Source: a virus. From it: a stretch of DNA of 32,331 nt. The position numbers and the translations under genes were made by a program. The notes below the pieces were generated by a model. It was not told the origin of the DNA. It did no database searches and saw only the letters and a list, made by a program, of their open reading frames with translations. Below are positions 30,421 to 32,331 of the stretch, piece by piece; the first letter of the stretch is position 1, and each line of letters starts with the position of its first letter. The stretch is taken from positions 1-32,331 of the IMG/VR virus record IMGVR_UViG_3300009183_000239; one strand, written 5' to 3'.

Positions 30421-30879
30421 TTAAATGATGCGTCCTCTTGATTTACCTCTAACTGCACAACCATTAGCTTTTGCTAATTGAGATACTTTACCCCCTGAGG
30501 CCATAGATTTAGCTTTTACTTTGCCACCTTTTTTAAAACCCATAGATTTACGAGCTTTATCTTGTAGATCCATTTCTTTTTCTACAACTGCATCTTTAAT
30601 TACTGCGCCCATATCTGGACCAATAGCTTCTGGGTTACCTTCACGAACAACGCTACCGATATCACCTGTAGGTGTTTCAACCGCTATTTCTTTTTTAGTT
30701 ACTTTATTAACTTTACCCATATTAGGGCCTTTAGAAGTCATTTCACTAAAGTCTACTCTAGATGCTCTTTTTGGTACATCAAAGTTAGGGCCAATTTTGT
30801 CATCCTTGAGAATACGTTTTTTAAAATCCTCTTCTTCAGGTCCACCAATTCTTTTACCAAAAATTTTTAATGCTGGCAT
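30421..30879 (-). CDS. Small basic protein ending QLAKANGCAVRGKSRGRII
   Basis: The start at ATG 30879 follows TTAAGGAGAATATT and gives 152 residues. The longer in-frame start at 30933 would overlap the next gene by 44 nt and lacks a better ribosome-binding site. Residues 1-110 are charged and probably extended (MPALKIFGKRIGGPEEEDFK). FKKGGKVKAKSMASGGKV near residue 115 introduces two Gly-Gly-Lys elements, followed by the basic tag SQLAKANGCAVRGKSRGRII at the very end. That tag is closely matched by the 159-residue gene next to it (AQLAKSNGIAKQGKTKGKIC). Function unknown; DNA binding or virion targeting is possible. Confidence 0.65.
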   Translation of the reverse strand: MPALKIFGKRIGGPEEEDFKKRILKDDKIGPNFDVPKRASRVDFSEMTSKGPNMGKVNKVTKKEIAVETPTGDIGSVVREGNPEAIGPDMGAVIKDAVVEKEMDLQDKARKSMGFKKGGKVKAKSMASGGKVSQLAKANGCAVRGKSRGRII

Positions 30880-30889
30880 AATATTCTCC

Positions 30890-31369
30890 TTAACAAATCT
30901 TGCCTTTAGTTTTACCCTGTTTAGCAATACCATTAGACTTCGCTAATTGTGCTACCTTACCACCTGAAGCATAACCACAACCTTTAGCCATACCGCCTTT
31001 TTTAAGCTTAGTTAAGTCAGTTTTCTTACCGCCGTGCATTTGTTTATCGTGCATGCCAATAGCTTTTTTAGCTGTCTTTTTATCTTGAGCCATGTCTGTC
31101 ATGCCACCTTTTTTCATACATTTTTTTGCCATACCACCTTTTTTCATATAGCCCATTTTATTTCTAACCTCCGTTGGTAATTTTGATAATCCAGGATTGT
31201 CACTTGAATCTACTTCTTTAAGTGCCCCGCCTGATCCAAACTTCTTAGTTTTATCTGCTTTCATAAACTCTTCTCCTACTGATTTTGATATACCAACTTT
31301 TTTAGCAAAGGCAGGGTTATTAGCTACCGCTGCCATCAAATTATGTTGTTTCTTAGATTTACTTGGCAT
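30890..31369 (-). CDS. Small basic protein with DUF3008-like start and tag QGKTKGKIC
   Basis: The product has 159 residues. The N-terminus (MPSKSKKQHNLMAAVANNPA, then FAKKVGISKSVGEEF) matches the small conserved DUF3008 pattern, found in bacteria and phages. The rest is Lys/Gly/Met-rich: three K-K-G-G-M units (MKKGGMAKK, MKKGGMTDM, LKKGGMAKG), GSGGALKE and SGGKV, then AQLAKSNGIAKQGKTKGKIC at the end. Nine or more Lys-Gly-Gly-type steps and no acidic patch suggest a disordered nucleic-acid-binding protein. Strong neighbour similarity with 30421-30879 in the last 25 residues. Function unproven. Confidence 0.65.
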   Translation of the reverse strand: MPSKSKKQHNLMAAVANNPAFAKKVGISKSVGEEFMKADKTKKFGSGGALKEVDSSDNPGLSKLPTEVRNKMGYMKKGGMAKKCMKKGGMTDMAQDKKTAKKAIGMHDKQMHGGKKTDLTKLKKGGMAKGCGYASGGKVAQLAKSNGIAKQGKTKGKIC

Positions 31370-31370
31370 A

Positions 31371-31547
31371 TTAGTCTTTATCTGGAAACATTCTAATTTC
31401 AGGTTTTGTATTTTCTTTTTTATCTTTTTTAACTTCTTTTTTTACTTCTTCTACGATTGCTTCAACCATAGCTTCAGTAGCCTGATCATCTTTTATGTCT
31501 TCCATATTTTTTTCCTTGTTAAAAATGTTTATAATTTTGTCTAACAT
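31371..31547 (-). CDS. 58-residue charged protein with acidic/basic helix
   Basis: The ORF encodes MLDKIINIFNKEKNMEDIKD, then DQATEAMVEAIVEEVKKEVK and KDKKENTKPEIRMFPDKD. It falls just under 60 codons. It occupies the whole space between 31369 and 31551 with 1-nt and 3-nt gaps. The ATG at 31547 has only a weak AGGA. An internal ATG at 31505 has a better AAGGAA and would yield 44 residues (MEDIKDDQATEAMVEAIVEE onward). The helix has alternating Glu and Lys, as in a coiled coil. No family recognised. Placement between real genes, with no overlap, supports expression. Confidence 0.65.
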   Translation of the reverse strand: MLDKIINIFNKEKNMEDIKDDQATEAMVEAIVEEVKKEVKKDKKENTKPEIRMFPDKD

Positions 31548-31550
31548 GAT

Positions 31551-31772
31551 TTATTTTCCTAGCCAATGAGTTACCATCCAGCTTATAACGCCTGAAATAA
31601 TAGTAGCAATAGCAATGAATACTTTCCATCCACCTTTGATTTCTTCTAGTGTTTTTTCAATACCATCTAGACGGGCTTTTAATTGTTCCATATCTTCCAT
31701 AATACTATCCACATCTGCTTGAATATGTTTAATTTCAACACCGTGTTCTATAACTTCGCGTTCTGCACTCAT
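31551..31772 (-). CDS. Small coiled-coil protein with C-terminal membrane anchor (XhlA-like)
   Basis: The product has 73 residues. Residues 1-47 form an amphipathic coiled coil (VEIKHIQADVDSIMEDMEQL, then KARLDGIEKTLEEIKGG), followed by one transmembrane helix at about 50-70 (VFIAIATIISGVISWMVTHW). This is the layout of XhlA-type phage haemolysin/holin-accessory proteins and of other tail-anchored phage proteins. It lies about 16 kb upstream of the lysis cassette, so a lysis role is uncertain; it may be a membrane or virion component. Overlaps the next upstream gene by ATGA. Topology is clear, function only suggested. Confidence 0.65.
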   Translation of the reverse strand: MSAEREVIEHGVEIKHIQADVDSIMEDMEQLKARLDGIEKTLEEIKGGWKVFIAIATIISGVISWMVTHWLGK

Positions 31773-32032
31773 TTACAATTCCACCTTTTTAAAGAAGCAG
31801 CCTTACGAGTAGGTCTACCTTTTTCATCTTTCATAGGACCAGGCATTCCAGACATCCTAGCACAAAAAGACTTCTTACGAGGTCCACCTTGTGGCTGAGG
31901 AGCCTTTAAGTTTGAGCCTGTAGCTGCGTTATATTTAGCACGTCCTTTAGCGGTAAGACCTGCACCTTTCGATACAGGAAGTTTCTCACCACGTCCAATT
32001 GCTAAGCTAGGACCTTTTTTCTTGTTAGCCAT
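31769..32032 (-). CDS. Small basic phage protein (SKGAGLTAKGRAKYNAATGSN type)
   Basis: The product has 87 residues. It contains SKGAGLTAKGRAKYNAATGS, then NLKAPQPQGGPRKKSFCARM and GPMKDEKGRPTRKAASLKRW before a final N-C-K. This long run of motif words (GLTAKGRAKYN, SFCARMSGM, RPTRKAASLKRW) is characteristic of a small conserved family in marine myo- and podoviruses, I believe now annotated as DUF6321, though I could not check that. Strongly basic with three cysteines in the last third. Likely nucleic-acid binding. It has ATGA and 8-nt overlaps with its neighbours. Confidence 0.75.
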   Translation of the reverse strand: MANKKKGPSLAIGRGEKLPVSKGAGLTAKGRAKYNAATGSNLKAPQPQGGPRKKSFCARMSGMPGPMKDEKGRPTRKAASLKRWNCK

Positions 32033-32309
32033 AGAATACTGTTATACCTGCGCTGGCGGGTAAATCTACATAAACACCATTATTAAATCTAATGCCTTCA
32101 CCTGGAAGTATTGTAGAAACAACTACAGTGTTTGTTGTAATGTCTAGTGATAGTCTAATAGTGCCTGAAGCTGCTGATGCGTTATCGTAAAAATCAATTT
32201 GTCCTGCAGTACCACCAGGTTTAATTTGATATCCTTTAACACGTACAGGATACGCAGCTACTACTCCATCAGCATTTAAATGTGTGGCTAATATGTCTGT
32301 TTGCATCAT
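32025..32309 (-). CDS. Small virion protein (beta, KGYQIKPGGTAGQIDFYDN type)
   Basis: The product has 94 residues and is the rightmost complete gene. It reads LATHLNADGVVAAYPVRVKG, then YQIKPGGTAGQIDFYDNASA and LPGEGIRFNNGVYVDLPASA. I recognise this pattern from small beta-strand virion proteins encoded near capsid genes of podo- and myoviruses. Tandem ATGs at 32309 and 32306 follow TTAAGGAGATTAATT; the first is chosen by convention, the second is equally possible. The strong ribosome-binding site directly follows the TAA of an upstream gene whose body is beyond the window (32321-32323). Function unknown, perhaps capsid decoration. Confidence 0.65.
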   Translation of the reverse strand: MMQTDILATHLNADGVVAAYPVRVKGYQIKPGGTAGQIDFYDNASAASGTIRLSLDITTNTVVVSTILPGEGIRFNNGVYVDLPASAGITVFYG

Positions 32310-32320
32310 AATTAATCTCC

Positions 32321-32331
32321 TTAAGTTTTAG
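32321..32331 (-). other. 3' end of an upstream gene cut off by the window edge
   Basis: On the minus strand the last bases read CTAAAACTTAA. In one frame this gives Lys-Thr-stop, with TAA at 32323-32321 immediately before the ribosome-binding site of the next gene, as at other junctions in this operon. Only about three codons are present, so no product can be named. A head gene would be expected here. Confidence 0.3.

Noticed and set aside
1-32331. Prophage, attachment sites or tRNA genes
   Set aside because: I found no integrase, no excisionase, no tRNA cloverleaf and no chromosomal genes; the window gives no evidence of integration.

Overview
The window is part of a tailed-phage genome, most likely a short-tailed (podovirus-type) virus with an AT-rich genome. 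The protein families resemble those of uncultured marine and freshwater phages. I see no integrase, repressor, tRNA, rRNA, insertion sequence or CRISPR array, and the sequence does not identify the host. Nearly every base is coding; the longest non-coding gap is 49 nt.

Layout. Bases 1-1114, on the plus strand, hold the end of a replication operon: the 3' part of a DUF927-like helicase/primase-type protein and a small conserved phage protein. The rest lies on the minus strand and reads right to left as one long late operon, meeting the plus-strand genes tail to tail in a 4-nt TTAG overlap at 1111-1114. In transcription order from the right edge it holds: (i) 32.3-26.6 kb, a train of small virion-type proteins, many of them basic and Gly/Lys-rich, with an acetyltransferase-like protein, a Gln-Gly-Gly-Lys repeat protein, a zinc-ribbon protein and a head-tail connector candidate; (ii) 26.6-16.1 kb, an SU10-type adaptor candidate and tail genes, including two large fibre-like proteins each followed by a polyglycine-rich protein, and a protein built of about twelve 20-residue repeats; (iii) 16.1-14.9 kb, the lysis genes: a one-TM coiled-coil protein, a GTA-type three-TM holin and a GH24 endolysin; (iv) 14.9-12.0 kb, a nozzle-type tail protein and a small protein with a possible C1q-like end; (v) 12.0-1.1 kb, probable internal or DNA-ejection proteins, ending in a 1879-residue polyvalent protein with a zinc-peptidase motif and an LPD38-type domain. 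Capsid, portal and terminase genes are not seen and would be expected beyond the right edge.

The genes overlap by 1, 4 or 8 nt or are 0-11 nt apart, which implies translational coupling. Three genes below 60 codons (23, 51 and 58 aa) fit into this packing. The two longest gaps, 49 and 40 nt, are the likely internal control points. The 49-nt gap holds a 17-mer matching the T7-class promoter at 15 of 17 positions, in the correct orientation, ahead of the second fibre/lysis/ejection block.

The most unusual signal is a set of short motifs shared by otherwise unrelated virion-type proteins: a Gly-Gly module (GG-x-V-x-F-A-D-GG and relatives) and a basic element (RGKSRGR / QGKTKGK) that ends several small proteins. 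These look like common sorting, packaging or processing signals of one virion, but their function is not known to me.
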